Source: Bacteroidales bacterium
GTDB lineage: Bacteria; Bacteroidota; Bacteroidia; Bacteroidales; UBA4181
Assembly (NCBI GenBank): GCA_031264715.1
Contig: JAISDP010000237.1
Span: 1-9,699 of the forward strand
Length of the DNA stretch: 9,699 nt
Reading direction: 5' to 3'
The notes under the pieces were generated by a model. That model searched no databases. It was given only the letters and a program-made list of their open reading frames with translations, and was not told where the DNA came from. Positions 1-7,099 of the stretch are shown here, piece by piece; position 1 is the stretch's first letter, and the number at the start of each line of letters is the position of its first letter. Position numbers and translations under genes: made by a program.

Positions 1-1217
1 ACCCATCTGCCGAAGTTCGAATACCAGGCTAACTTTCCGTAATGATTGGTCGCTGCCACTGCCAGTACATTGTCGAAATAAGCGGGATACCATTTGTTGT
101 CCTTCCCGTCGTTCCCGGCCGCAAAGATAACGATCCCTCCTGTCATAGGCGTCCCGGGCCGCGGTTTTTTGTTCTCATCCCTGCCTGCCTCCCTTATAAA
201 ATAATTGATAGCGGCAATGTCCGACTCGTTGTATTTACCAGCTTCTTCGTACCCCCAACTGTTTTGCAAAATTACGGCGCCATTGTCGGCAGCATAGGCA
301 TACGCATCTCCAATGGATGATACGCTCCTCTCGCCGTCGAATATCTGCACGGTCATGATCTTGATACCGTACCCTTCACCGGGATTTCCGGCTATACCCG
401 AAACGCCGACACTGTTACCGGTCACTGCGGCAATGGTTCCGGCCACATGCGTAGCATGGTCTTCGGGGGAGATGGCGCCGGAGCCTTTTACAAAATTATA
501 TCCGTAAATATCGTCCACGTAGCGGTTCCCGTCATCGTCAACATTCCGGACACCGTTCAGTTCGGCCTCGTTTATCCACATGTTGGCTTTCAAATCCTCG
601 TGGTCATCATATACGCCGCCATCTACCACAGCCACAATTACGTTACTGTTTTTAATCCCAAGCGACTTGATTCTTTCCCAGGCATCCGTCAGTCGGATGT
701 CGGCTCCCTGCTTTCCTCCCGTTTGCCCGGTATTGTTATAGTTCCATTGCTTGCCGAAGTCAGGATCATTGGGCGTTTCGACAGGAGGCAGAGGAGATGC
801 CGGCATACCCAAGCGCCGTATCTTATACCGGGGTTCGGCCACCTGCACGTTTCCATCTATTCCATAGCCGACAGCCACTGTTTCGGGGTCTTCGCCTTCG
901 GGTATCGTAATTTCGTACCACAGATGCAGACCGTATTCGCGATGTTTGGCCTCGTATTTGCCGGCATCGGGGAACACACGGCGCATGTTGCTTGCCCTGT
1001 AGCGCCGGTTGATGCGGTCGAATGATTTTATTCCCGTGCTGAGTACCGACGTATCGGATAAAGTCCTGCTTAATGTCCTCAGTTTTGTTTCAACGGCGGG
1101 GACGGCGTCGGGTTTGAGTTTCACAATAACCTTTCCGGCTTCCACCCGTCGTGAAGGCTGTGCAGACAAATTCCCCAAAAAGACAAAGATAAACAGGTAT
1201 ACGATATAATGCTTCAT
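1..1217 (-). CDS. Secreted S8 (subtilisin-like) serine protease, C-terminus beyond window
   Basis: The reverse frame is open from an ATG at 1217 to the window start (405 codons, no stop seen), so the gene is partial. Residues 1-19 look like a signal peptide (hydrophobic VYLFIFVFLG, cleavage likely after LSA). Residues about 28-140 resemble an S8 propeptide region (GKVIVKLKPDA). The catalytic domain starts near residue 150. The Asp motif is VAVVDGGV (Asp199), the His motif is HATHVAGTIAA (His254) and the oxyanion-hole Asn is in IFAAGND (Asn369). The catalytic Ser (GTSMA-type motif) should lie just past the edge. The protein probably acts in the periplasm or outside the cell on proteins; the substrate is unknown. 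The usual T/S after the catalytic Asp and the Gly in HGT are replaced by Gly and Ala, which I take to be tolerated. A C-terminal sorting domain would be off the window. Family assignment is very secure. Confidence 0.95.
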   Translation of the reverse strand, partial: MKHYIVYLFIFVFLGNLSAQPSRRVEAGKVIVKLKPDAVPAVETKLRTLSRTLSDTSVLSTGIKSFDRINRRYRASNMRRVFPDAGKYEAKHREYGLHLWYEITIPEGEDPETVAVGYGIDGNVQVAEPRYKIRRLGMPASPLPPVETPNDPDFGKQWNYNNTGQTGGKQGADIRLTDAWERIKSLGIKNSNVIVAVVDGGVYDDHEDLKANMWINEAELNGVRNVDDDGNRYVDDIYGYNFVKGSGAISPEDHATHVAGTIAAVTGNSVGVSGIAGNPGEGYGIKIMTVQIFDGERSVSSIGDAYAYAADNGAVILQNSWGYEEAGKYNESDIAAINYFIREAGRDENKKPRPGTPMTGGIVIFAAGNDGKDNKWYPAYFDNVLAVAATNHYGKLAWYSNFGRW

Positions 1218-1250
1218 GCCGCCCGGTTGCCAATATATAATGATTCATGC
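1204..1250. repeat. Short direct repeat spanning the protease start codon
   Basis: The 16-bp stretches at 1204-1219 (ATATAATGCTTCATGC) and 1235-1250 (ATATAATGATTCATGC) match at 15 of 16 positions, 31 bp apart. On the minus strand each copy contains an ATG: the real protease start (1217) and an upstream ATG (1248) beginning M-N-H-Y-I, against M-K-H-Y-I for the protease. The 31-bp offset puts the upstream ATG out of frame, so it would be a decoy start if transcribed. A tandem duplication of the start region is the simplest origin. Confidence 0.7.
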
Positions 1251-1277
1251 TACCTGATATACGGCAGCATGAATCAT
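1240..1277. repeat. Perfect 12-bp inverted repeat upstream of the protease
   Basis: ATGATTCATGCT (1240-1251) and AGCATGAATCAT (1266-1277) are perfect reverse complements separated by 14 bp. On the minus strand the spacer contains TATATCAG, a partial match to the -7 element, preceded 19 nt upstream by TTTTG, so the repeat could be an operator around a protease promoter. It could equally fold as an mRNA hairpin. No T run follows it on the minus strand, so a terminator is less likely. The symmetry is certain; the function is inference. Confidence 0.6.
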
Positions 1278-1404
1278 CGTCAAAATCCATGCCTAAACAG
1301 GTTCAAGTTTAAAAATAAAAATTCAAGACCGGCGAAACGCGGAACTTGATACCTTAAACCCGGACAGAGCTTGCAAGCTCGCCGAAGGCAAACTTTAAAC
1401 CTGG

Positions 1405-1779
1405 TCAGTTTCGTTGCCTGCGCCGGTTTTCCATTTCTTTCCGGCGTTGTTCCTTATCATCCGAATATTTTTTGAATTGTTCGTCGGTAAGTACCGCTTT
1501 GTATTTGGTATCGCGGGTCTTATCCAACTCCTGCATTGCCGTGCGCATGGCATCCCTGTCGCCTTGATTGCCCTGTATTTTTGAATCCATTTGCTTAGCC
1601 AGGTCAAGGTCTATTGCCTCAATCTTGGTTTTCTGGTCGGCGGTTAACGTAACCAGCTTATCCAGCCGCGCGGTTTGACTCTTGGCACGCTCTTCTGCTG
1701 TCTGCCTTTGACGTTGTTGCGCTGTGGCTAAAGTAATCGAAGCCACCAGCATGATGCTTAATACAAATAACTTTTTCAT
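1405..1779 (-). CDS. Small secreted LTxxQ-motif (Spy/DUF4890-like) protein
   Basis: This is a 124-residue protein with a clear signal peptide (MKKLFVLSIMLVASITLATA, cleavage likely after Ala20). The mature part is highly charged and predicted helical, rich in Gln, Lys, Arg and Asp. It carries two copies of the LTxxQ motif, LTADQ at 45-49 and LTDEQ at 97-101, the hallmark of the Spy/CpxP-like superfamily; Bacteroidota members are often labelled DUF4890. By family it would be periplasmic, possibly chaperone-like or metal/stress related, but its role is unproven. The tail is very basic (RRRQRN). It lies upstream of the S8 protease on the same strand with a 187-bp gap, and divergent from trxB. 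I found no convincing -7 element before it. The ATG at 1779 is the only start that retains the signal peptide. Confidence 0.85.
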   Translation of the reverse strand: MKKLFVLSIMLVASITLATAQQRQRQTAEERAKSQTARLDKLVTLTADQKTKIEAIDLDLAKQMDSKIQGNQGDRDAMRTAMQELDKTRDTKYKAVLTDEQFKKYSDDKEQRRKEMENRRRQRN

Positions 1780-1897
1780 GATGGGTATGATTTAAAGATT
1801 TATGATAATTTGGTAGACAGCAAAACCGGTAAAAGGTTTAACATCAAGATGTATTTTTTAACGTTTATTATGAAACCGCCGTTTTAAAATCATTTTC

Positions 1898-1905
1898 TAT
1901 CTTTG
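1898..1905 (+). promoter_or_regulatory. Predicted -7 element (TATCTTTG) of trxB
   Basis: TATCTTTG matches the Bacteroidota primary-sigma -7 consensus TAnnTTTG exactly. It ends 68 nt before the trxB ATG, predicting a leader of roughly 60 nt. No clear TTTG -33 box lies at the expected spacing. Confidence 0.65.
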
Positions 1906-1973
1906 CATTACTTTTTAATCCGGTCCCGCTCAGCTCAATTAACGTGTTCCTGCGGGGCAGTAAAAATATCAAT

Positions 1974-2906
1974 ATGTCAATCACCGAAAAAATCAAATGC
2001 CTGATCATTGGTTCAGGTCCTGCAGGATATACTGCAGCCGTTTATGCCGCACGCGCCAACCTCGCCCCGGTAATGTATACCGGCATGCAACCCGGCGGCC
2101 AGTTAACCACCACCACCGAAATCGACAACTTTCCCGGCTATCCGCAAGGCGTTACCGGACAACTGATGATGGATGACCTCCGGAAGCAGGCGGAACGCTT
2201 CGGCGCTGATGTCCGGTTTGGTACAGTCTCGGAAGTTAACCTGGACAGGCGCCCCTTTGCAGTCGCCATCGACGGCGAACACCAGGTCGAGGCCGAAACG
2301 CTGATCATTGCTACCGGCGCTACCGCCAAATATCTTGGGTTACCCTCCGAGGAGAAGTTCAAAGGTTATGGAGTTTCGGCATGTGCCACATGCGATGGCT
2401 TTTTCTACCGCGGCAAGGATGTAGCCGTAGTGGGTGGAGGCGATACCGCCTGCGAAGAAGCTATTTACCTGGCCGGGCTGTGCCGAAAGGTATACATGAT
2501 TGTCCGCCGCAATGTATTCAGAGCATCCAAAGCCATGCAGGAAAGGGTGTTCGATGCGCCCAACATTGAGATATTATGGGAGACCCAGGTCAAGGAAGTG
2601 CTGGGCGACAAAACCGTTACAGGGGTGTTGCTCGCTACCGGAGACGGCGAGCAAAAGCTTTCCGTCGACGGTTTTTTCCTTGCCATTGGACACCATCCCA
2701 ATTCCGAACTGTTTTGCCGCTGGTTGGAAACAGACGCTAACGGTTATATCAAAACCATCCCCGGTTCGTCTAAAACAAAGGTCGAAGGCGTATTTGCCTG
2801 CGGCGACGTGCAAGATCCCGTATACCGCCAGGCTGTCACCGCAGCAGGAAGCGGCTGCATGGCTGCCATCGACGTTGAACGCTACTTATCGGGAAAGAAA
2901 CATTAA
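1974..2906 (+). CDS. trxB: Thioredoxin reductase (NADPH, FAD)
   Basis: A complete 310-residue low-molecular-weight thioredoxin reductase, the usual family length. It transfers electrons from NADPH through FAD to oxidised thioredoxin in the cytoplasm. Visible motifs are the FAD-binding GSGPAG at residues 13-18, MQPGGQL near 38-44, the redox-active CATC at 137-140 followed by DG, the NADPH-binding GGGDTA at 154-159, the RR-x3-RAS segment near 178-185, and the C-terminal FAD contact ACGDVQD at 275-281 with YRQAVTAAGSG. The frame stays open back to a GTG at 1944, but homologous sequence begins at M-S-I-T-E-K, so I use the ATG at 1974. It has its own promoter, diverges from the LTxxQ gene, and is followed after 84 bp by the Skp-like gene, which also has its own promoter. 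Confidence 0.97.
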   Translation: MSITEKIKCLIIGSGPAGYTAAVYAARANLAPVMYTGMQPGGQLTTTTEIDNFPGYPQGVTGQLMMDDLRKQAERFGADVRFGTVSEVNLDRRPFAVAIDGEHQVEAETLIIATGATAKYLGLPSEEKFKGYGVSACATCDGFFYRGKDVAVVGGGDTACEEAIYLAGLCRKVYMIVRRNVFRASKAMQERVFDAPNIEILWETQVKEVLGDKTVTGVLLATGDGEQKLSVDGFFLAIGHHPNSELFCRWLETDANGYIKTIPGSSKTKVEGVFACGDVQDPVYRQAVTAAGSGCMAAIDVERYLSGKKH

Positions 2907-2945
2907 TTTTTCATCTTTTTTAGATATAATATCCATTTGGATGTT

Positions 2946-2953
2946 TATCTTTG
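2946..2953 (+). promoter_or_regulatory. Predicted -7 element (TATCTTTG) of the Skp-like gene
   Basis: An exact TAnnTTTG match ending 37 nt before the ATG at 2991. The open frame extends upstream to an ATG at 2937, which lies before this element and so would not be transcribed from it. This supports the shorter start. Confidence 0.65.
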
Positions 2954-2990
2954 CGATGTTTTTTTAAAATTTATAATTGATATTTTACGA

Positions 2991-3635
2991 ATGAAGAAAC
3001 TCGATTTGGTTTTGACTCTCGAAGCCGCATTGCTTGCCGCTGTGGTTGTGCTTTTTATTTTGTTTTTCAAAGGTAATAAGGGTGGCTCATCAGCCCGGCA
3101 CATTGATGAAACCGATACGGTCGGAATAACCAGTGTTAACGCTGTTGCTGACGGGACGATTGTGTATATCAACACCGACTCGTTGTTCCAAAACTATCAA
3201 ATGGCAATAGATTTGAGCGAAGAACTGGCAGAAAAAACGAAAAAACTGGATGCCGAACTAAGCAACAGGCAGAAAAAATTCCAGGCAAATGTTACCGATT
3301 TCCAGAACAAAGCCCAGAAAGGACTTGAAACCCGCGCCAAATTAGCCGAAATGGAGCAACAACTCGCTGTTGACCGTGATAACCTGTTACAGTTGAACGA
3401 TACTTACCGGATGCAAATCGCCGAAGAACAGGCTGTGATGCAACGTAAGGTATTACAGGCTTTGATGGACTACCTGAAAGAATACAACCATGATAAGGGC
3501 TACCAGTTCATCATGGGGCGCGCCTTTGGCGACAACCTGCTGTTTGCAAGCCCGGGACTGGATGTCACCATGTCAGTGCTCGAAGGCATTAATGCCAGGT
3601 ACAAAGTCGAAAACCCTCCGAAAACAGCCAAGTAA
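2991..3635 (+). CDS. Skp/OmpH-like periplasmic chaperone, membrane-anchored
   Basis: A 214-residue protein of the OmpH/Skp family. Residues 1-30 hold a short positive start (MKKLD) and a long hydrophobic segment (about 5-26) ending in FFKGNKGG. I see no signal peptidase site, so the segment is probably an uncleaved anchor, unlike the cleaved signal of E. coli Skp. The OmpH domain starts near residue 56 (GTIVYINTDSLFQNY), continues through a long charged Gln/Lys/Glu-rich coiled-coil arm (about 75-155) and closes with YNHDKGYQFIMG and a C-terminal D-T/V-x-VL-x-x-IN-x-RY strand. Family members chaperone outer-membrane proteins in the periplasm as trimers; that role is inferred here. It has its own -7 element and a terminator-like hairpin after it. 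Confidence 0.88.
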   Translation: MKKLDLVLTLEAALLAAVVVLFILFFKGNKGGSSARHIDETDTVGITSVNAVADGTIVYINTDSLFQNYQMAIDLSEELAEKTKKLDAELSNRQKKFQANVTDFQNKAQKGLETRAKLAEMEQQLAVDRDNLLQLNDTYRMQIAEEQAVMQRKVLQALMDYLKEYNHDKGYQFIMGRAFGDNLLFASPGLDVTMSVLEGINARYKVENPPKTAK

Positions 3636-3654
3636 CGATTATTGATCAAGTATT

Positions 3655-3695
3655 AAAACCGGTTTGAAGCTAAAACTTTAATCCGGTTTTGTTTC
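3655..3695 (+). terminator. Predicted terminator after the Skp-like gene
   Basis: AAAACCGG (3655-3662) pairs with CCGGTTTT (3683-3690). An inner TTGAAG/CTTTAA segment can extend the stem with one G-U pair. The 3' arm ends in four Ts and is followed by GTTTC, an imperfect U tract. It sits 19 bp after the Skp-like stop codon and just before the WbqC-like gene. Confidence 0.55.
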
Positions 3696-3715
3696 ATATA
3701 TGGCTTGTACAAATT

Positions 3716-4327
3716 GTGATTCTCTTATCCACCGCCTATTTTGCCCCAATCCAGTATTATTCAAAGCTGGTGCAGGATAAGCAGGTTGTGATCGAGCGGC
3801 ATGAGCATTACAACAAACAATCGTACCGTAACCGTTGTACTATCTATTCGGCCAACGGGTTGCTCGATCTGGCAGTCCCGGTGGTAAAATCCAAAGAACC
3901 GAAAATATTGATTACCGAAGTGGAGATCGCTTACGACACGCTTTGGCAGAAGCTGCACTTCAAAGCCATCGAATCGGCTTATCGGCGGTCGCCTTTCTAC
4001 GGATACTATATTGATGACCTGGGTGTGTTCTTCAACAGCCGTCATCGCTACCTGTACGATTTCAACATGCAGATCATGCGTACGGTTTGCCGTTTGGCGA
4101 AGATACCGTTCCGCGCGACAGAAAGCCAGGACTATACGAAACCCGGCGAAGGAATTATTGACTTGCGGAACAGTATTCATCCCAAGATCGACCGGCAAGA
4201 AACCGATCCCGGGTTTATTCCGCCGCGTTACACGCAAGTATTTACCAACAAGTGGGGATTTAAACCCAACCTGAGCATATTGGACTTGTTGTTCAATATG
4301 GGGCCGGAAACAAAAGACCGGCTATAA
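3716..4327 (+). CDS. WbqC-like family protein
   Basis: A 203-residue protein resembling the WbqC-like family, which is common in Bacteroidota. Its biochemical role is not established; some members lie in polysaccharide loci. Visible family features are LLSTAYFAPIQYYSKL at the N-terminus, ERHEHYNKQSYRNRC (27-41), LAVPVV (52-57), a conserved W-x3-HF-x2-I-x2-AYRRSPF block (77-94), FNSRHRYLYDFN (106-117) and a C-terminal NKWGFKPNLSILDLLFNMGPE. The start is unusual. The open frame has no ATG near the expected N-terminus. GTG at 3716 gives M-I-L-L-S-T-A-Y-F, which fits the family; a TTG at 3689 would add nine residues but lies inside the preceding terminator. No -7 element was found, so it may depend on read-through from the Skp-like gene. 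Confidence 0.85.
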   Translation: MILLSTAYFAPIQYYSKLVQDKQVVIERHEHYNKQSYRNRCTIYSANGLLDLAVPVVKSKEPKILITEVEIAYDTLWQKLHFKAIESAYRRSPFYGYYIDDLGVFFNSRHRYLYDFNMQIMRTVCRLAKIPFRATESQDYTKPGEGIIDLRNSIHPKIDRQETDPGFIPPRYTQVFTNKWGFKPNLSILDLLFNMGPETKDRL

Positions 4328-4400
4328 AACCTGAACATATTATCCTTTGCGGCTGGATGCCTTCGCGACTAATAATCGATGATACTTTGGTTTGTTACAT

Positions 4401-4408
4401 TATCTTTG
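4401..4408 (+). promoter_or_regulatory. Predicted -7 element (TATCTTTG) of the EEP-family gene
   Basis: An exact TAnnTTTG match ending 19 nt before the first ATG of the tandem pair at 4428/4431. The longest open frame begins at a TTG (4392) upstream of this element and is therefore not the translated start. Confidence 0.65.
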
Positions 4409-4427
4409 TACAATCTTTTTCCAAGAT

Positions 4428-5465
4428 ATGATGTTAAAAAATATATTGATATGTAGCGCTTTACTGTCCGTCTGTGTCAATTGGGCGCCGGCCCAGAAAC
4501 AGGGCAGGGATTACCTGCGCCTGATGTTTTACAATGTGGAGAATTTTTTCGACACTGTGGATGATCCGACAACTAATGACAATGAATTTACTCCCGATGG
4601 ATCATTGCACTGGACGCAAAGCCGCTATATCGACAAACGCAACAATATTTACCGTGTGATAGTCAATGTCGGCGAATGGGATCCTCCGGCGCTTGTTGGA
4701 CTTTGCGAGATCGAAAACCGCGGAGTACTCAATAACCTTGTGAAAAACACACCATTGGCGAAATATCCCTACCGGATTGTTCATAAGGAATCGCCCGATC
4801 AGCGTGGCATTGATGTTGCCTTGCTCTACCGTGGCGATTACCTGAAGTGTACCGGTCAACAATTCATTCGTGTCGGCTTCGCCGACAACAGGAAACGTAC
4901 ACGCGATATCCTGTATGCCACCTTATCCAGCACAAAGGGCGACACGCTGCACGTATTCGTCAATCACTGGCCATCGCGCAGCGGTGGTCAACGGCAGTCG
5001 GAACCGGGACGGATTCTTGCCGCTTCGCTGGTACGCCACAAAGTCGATTCGATTTTTAACCGAAACCCGTTGGCGAATATTGTTGTTACCGGGGACTTTA
5101 ACGATGGTCCGTTGAATAAAAGTTTGGTATCCGGGTTGCGGGCGCTGAACGATACTGCACAAGCCAAACCGTCGGCCCTGTTTAATTTGTCGACCTTCAA
5201 AATGAAGGAGCAGACAGGAACTATCAAATACCAGGGGAAATGGTCGGTATTTGATCAGGTCATCGTGTCCGGCGGTTTATTGAGAGGATCGCTACGCACA
5301 GATGTTAGCAGATATCTTATCTTCCGGGCCGACTATTTGTTTGAACCGGATAAACGATACCAGGGCATAAAGCCATTCCGCACATATGTCGGACCGAAAT
5401 ACAACAGGGGGTTTTCCGACCATCTGCCGGTATACCTGGATATTTTGATAACCGGTGGGGGTTGA
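4428..5465 (+). CDS. Secreted endonuclease/exonuclease/phosphatase (EEP) family protein
   Basis: A 345-residue protein with an N-terminal signal peptide (hydrophobic core about 5-18, cleavage likely after APA, residues 20-22) and a complete EEP (DNase I-like) fold. Visible motifs are FYNVENFFD (34-42, Asn36), the metal-binding Glu95 in GLCEIEN, RGIDVALLY (126-134), VNHWPSRSGG (178-187, His180), VTGDFND (220-226, Asp223 and Asn225), KWSVFDQVIVS (271-281) and the terminal SDHLPVY (330-336, Asp331-His332). All expected catalytic positions appear present, so it is probably an active Mg-dependent phosphodiesterase or phosphatase outside the cytoplasm; the substrate (DNA, RNA or another phosphoester) cannot be told. 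The start is one of two adjacent ATGs (4428 or 4431). It has its own promoter and no obvious operon partner. Confidence 0.92.
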   Translation: MMLKNILICSALLSVCVNWAPAQKQGRDYLRLMFYNVENFFDTVDDPTTNDNEFTPDGSLHWTQSRYIDKRNNIYRVIVNVGEWDPPALVGLCEIENRGVLNNLVKNTPLAKYPYRIVHKESPDQRGIDVALLYRGDYLKCTGQQFIRVGFADNRKRTRDILYATLSSTKGDTLHVFVNHWPSRSGGQRQSEPGRILAASLVRHKVDSIFNRNPLANIVVTGDFNDGPLNKSLVSGLRALNDTAQAKPSALFNLSTFKMKEQTGTIKYQGKWSVFDQVIVSGGLLRGSLRTDVSRYLIFRADYLFEPDKRYQGIKPFRTYVGPKYNRGFSDHLPVYLDILITGGG

Positions 5466-5507
5466 TGTAAAAAGACCGGGATTTTCGTTGTGTCGAAACC
5501 CACATCA
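5463..5507 (+). terminator. Interrupted hairpin at the EEP stop codon
   Basis: TGATGT (5463-5468, including the stop codon) pairs with ACATCA (5502-5507), with inner GGG/CCC and TTTCG/CGAAA segments around a TTGTGT loop. The stem is broken by unpaired bases and no T run follows, so it may protect the 3' end or pause polymerase rather than terminate by itself. Confidence 0.35.
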
Positions 5508-5518
5508 CTTCTGTATCA

Positions 5519-5550
5519 AAGTTTTGCCATTCTAATAAAAACTTATTTTT
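5519..5550 (+). terminator. Weak A/T-rich terminator candidate
   Basis: AAGTTTT (5519-5525) and AAAACTT (5538-5544) form a 7-bp stem with a 12-nt loop, followed by ATTTTT. The shape is that of an intrinsic terminator for the EEP gene, but the stem has only one G-C pair. Confidence 0.4.
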
Positions 5551-5651
5551 GATGAGGTACTTAGTAATGTGTAAAAAATAGGTTCTATAACGTTTTGTGT
5601 GGGTAATTCAAAATCCTGGAAGGATTAATGGATTGTGCAAATGAAATTCGG

Positions 5652-5679
5652 TTGATGTAATAAATAATCATTATATTTG
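5652..5679 (+). promoter_or_regulatory. Predicted eno promoter (TTG-N17-TATATTTG)
   Basis: TATATTTG at 5672-5679 fits TAnnTTTG exactly, and a TTG at 5652-5654 lies 17 bp upstream near the expected -33 position. It ends 91 nt before the eno ATG, giving the longest predicted leader of the promoters in this window. Confidence 0.65.
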
Positions 5680-5770
5680 CCATCTGAAAATGCTTTACCT
5701 GTTTAAAACCTTATTTTATCTGGTAATCATAGTAGAAATCAATAAAACCAATTTAAATAATAATTTTGAT

Positions 5771-7060
5771 ATGGGACAAATCATCAAAATTGCCGGCCGC
5801 GAGGTACTCGATTCGCGTGGCAACCCTACTGTAGAAGTAGAAGTTCACACCAACACAGGCCATTCAGGTCGTGCTATTGTTCCTTCGGGAGCATCCACCG
5901 GCGTACACGAAGCTGTTGAACTGCGCGATGGCGACAAAGGCCGTTACATGGGCAAAGGCGTATTACAAGCCGTTAACAATGTAAACACCGTATTGAACGA
6001 CGAGTTGTGCGGGATGTACGCAACCGATCAAAACGCCCTCGATGCCCGTATGCTCGAACTGGACGGAACTCCCAACAAAGGTAACCTCGGCGCTAATGCC
6101 ATCCTTGGCGTTTCGCTGGCTGCCGCACGCGCTGCCGCACAAATTACCGGTCAACCGCTATACCGTTATGTAGGCGGTGTGAATGCCAACACGCTTCCCA
6201 TCCCGATGATGAACATCCTTAATGGCGGTTCACATGCCGACAACAGCATCGACTTCCAGGAGTTCATGATCATGCCTGTTGGCGCAAAATGTTTCTCGGA
6301 AGCATTACGTATGGGCGCCGAAGTTTTTCACAACCTGAAAGCTGTGCTGAAAGCCGGCGGTTACTCGACCAACGTAGGCGACGAAGGCGGTTTCGCACCC
6401 AACCTGAAATCGAACGAGGAAGCTGTAACGGTGATCCTCCAGGCAATTGAAAAAGCCGGCTACAAACCCGGTGAAGATATTTACCTGGCGCTCGACCCTG
6501 CTTCGTCGGAATATTACCTGACCGACGAAAAGGTATACCACTTCAAGAAATCGAACGGCGACAAGCTCACCGCTTCGCAAATGGTAGATTACTGGAAGAA
6601 CTGGACCAGCAAGTACCCGATTATCTCGATTGAGGACGGTATGGCCGAAGACGACTGGGACGGCTGGAAACTCCTGACCGACACCATCGGCAGCAAGGTA
6701 CAGCTGGTAGGCGACGACCTGTTTGTGACCAATACCAAACGTTTGGCAATGGGTATCGAACGGAAAACAGCCAACTCCATCCTGGTAAAAGTTAACCAGA
6801 TCGGTTCGCTCACCGAAACCATCGACGCAGTGAACATGGCTTACCGCGCATCGTACACCGCCATCATGAGCCACCGCTCGGGCGAATCGGAAGACAACAC
6901 CATCGCCGACCTGGCAGTGGCTTTGAACACCGGTTTGATCAAGACCGGTTCAGCTTCGAGGTCCGACCGGATTGCGAAGTACAACCAATTGCTCCGCATC
7001 GAGGAAAACCTCGGCGAAGATGCCCGTTACTGGGGAAAAGCGTACAAATACGCAAGATAA
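5771..7060 (+). CDS. eno: Enolase (2-phosphoglycerate dehydratase)
   Basis: A complete 429-residue enolase that interconverts 2-phosphoglycerate and phosphoenolpyruvate in glycolysis. Motifs are REVLDSRGNPTVEVEV near the start, the mobile SGASTGVHEA loop (39-48), GGSHADN with His155, FQEFMIMP (162-169), GDEGG with the proton-shuttle Glu205, metal ligands Asp242 (LDPAS), Glu288 (SIEDGM) and the Asp pair 315/316 (VGDDL), the base Lys340 in LVKVNQIGS, and the SHRSGESED signature (367-375). The start is the ATG at 5771, where family similarity begins. The frame stays open upstream to an ATG at 5690 that would add 27 mostly hydrophobic or Asn-rich residues; I treat this as leader, though it lies downstream of the promoter. 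Flanked by its own promoter and a strong terminator, so probably monocistronic. Confidence 0.98.
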   Translation: MGQIIKIAGREVLDSRGNPTVEVEVHTNTGHSGRAIVPSGASTGVHEAVELRDGDKGRYMGKGVLQAVNNVNTVLNDELCGMYATDQNALDARMLELDGTPNKGNLGANAILGVSLAAARAAAQITGQPLYRYVGGVNANTLPIPMMNILNGGSHADNSIDFQEFMIMPVGAKCFSEALRMGAEVFHNLKAVLKAGGYSTNVGDEGGFAPNLKSNEEAVTVILQAIEKAGYKPGEDIYLALDPASSEYYLTDEKVYHFKKSNGDKLTASQMVDYWKNWTSKYPIISIEDGMAEDDWDGWKLLTDTIGSKVQLVGDDLFVTNTKRLAMGIERKTANSILVKVNQIGSLTETIDAVNMAYRASYTAIMSHRSGESEDNTIADLAVALNTGLIKTGSASRSDRIAKYNQLLRIEENLGEDARYWGKAYKYAR

Positions 7061-7099
7061 GCGCGTTTGCGTTCATAACGTTAGAACGTAATAATCAGT

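Larger units (their letters stand above)
5466..5770. other. 305-bp gap between the EEP gene and eno
   Basis: There is no gene here. The left part holds the two 3' hairpin candidates. At 5612-5626 a small perfect hairpin (AATCCT-GGA-AGGATT) sits with no known role. The right part holds the eno promoter (TTG at 5652-5654, then 17 bp, then TATATTTG at 5672-5679) and a leader of roughly 85 nt. I recognised no riboswitch. Confidence 0.6.

Noticed and set aside
42..1209. Several plus-strand open frames (42-320, 313-507, 447-1025, 1009-1209)
   Set aside because: They lie antisense to the S8 protease, whose minus-strand frame has clear conserved motifs; the plus-strand translations show no recognisable domain.
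1367..1380. 14-bp palindrome GAGCTTGCAAGCTC after the LTxxQ gene
   Set aside because: Perfectly symmetric but without a loop or T run, so not a convincing terminator; it may be chance or a protein site, with no further support.
1944..1973. GTG-started ten-residue extension of trxB
   Set aside because: The extension (VFLRGSKNIN) has no family similarity, and an ATG with a normal A/T-rich leader follows at 1974.
1910..1973. Possible tRNA-like sequence before trxB (CCCGCTCAGCTCAATTAACG)
   Set aside because: Resembles a tRNA D-arm by eye, but no acceptor stem, anticodon arm or T-loop (GTTCRA) can be built around it.
3761..4237. 158-codon minus-strand open frame opposite the WbqC-like gene
   Set aside because: The plus-strand protein has family motifs along its whole length, while the antisense translation has none.
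6305..6874. 189-codon minus-strand open frame inside eno
   Set aside because: It is antisense to conserved enolase sequence and has no family features; long antisense frames are expected opposite codon-biased genes.
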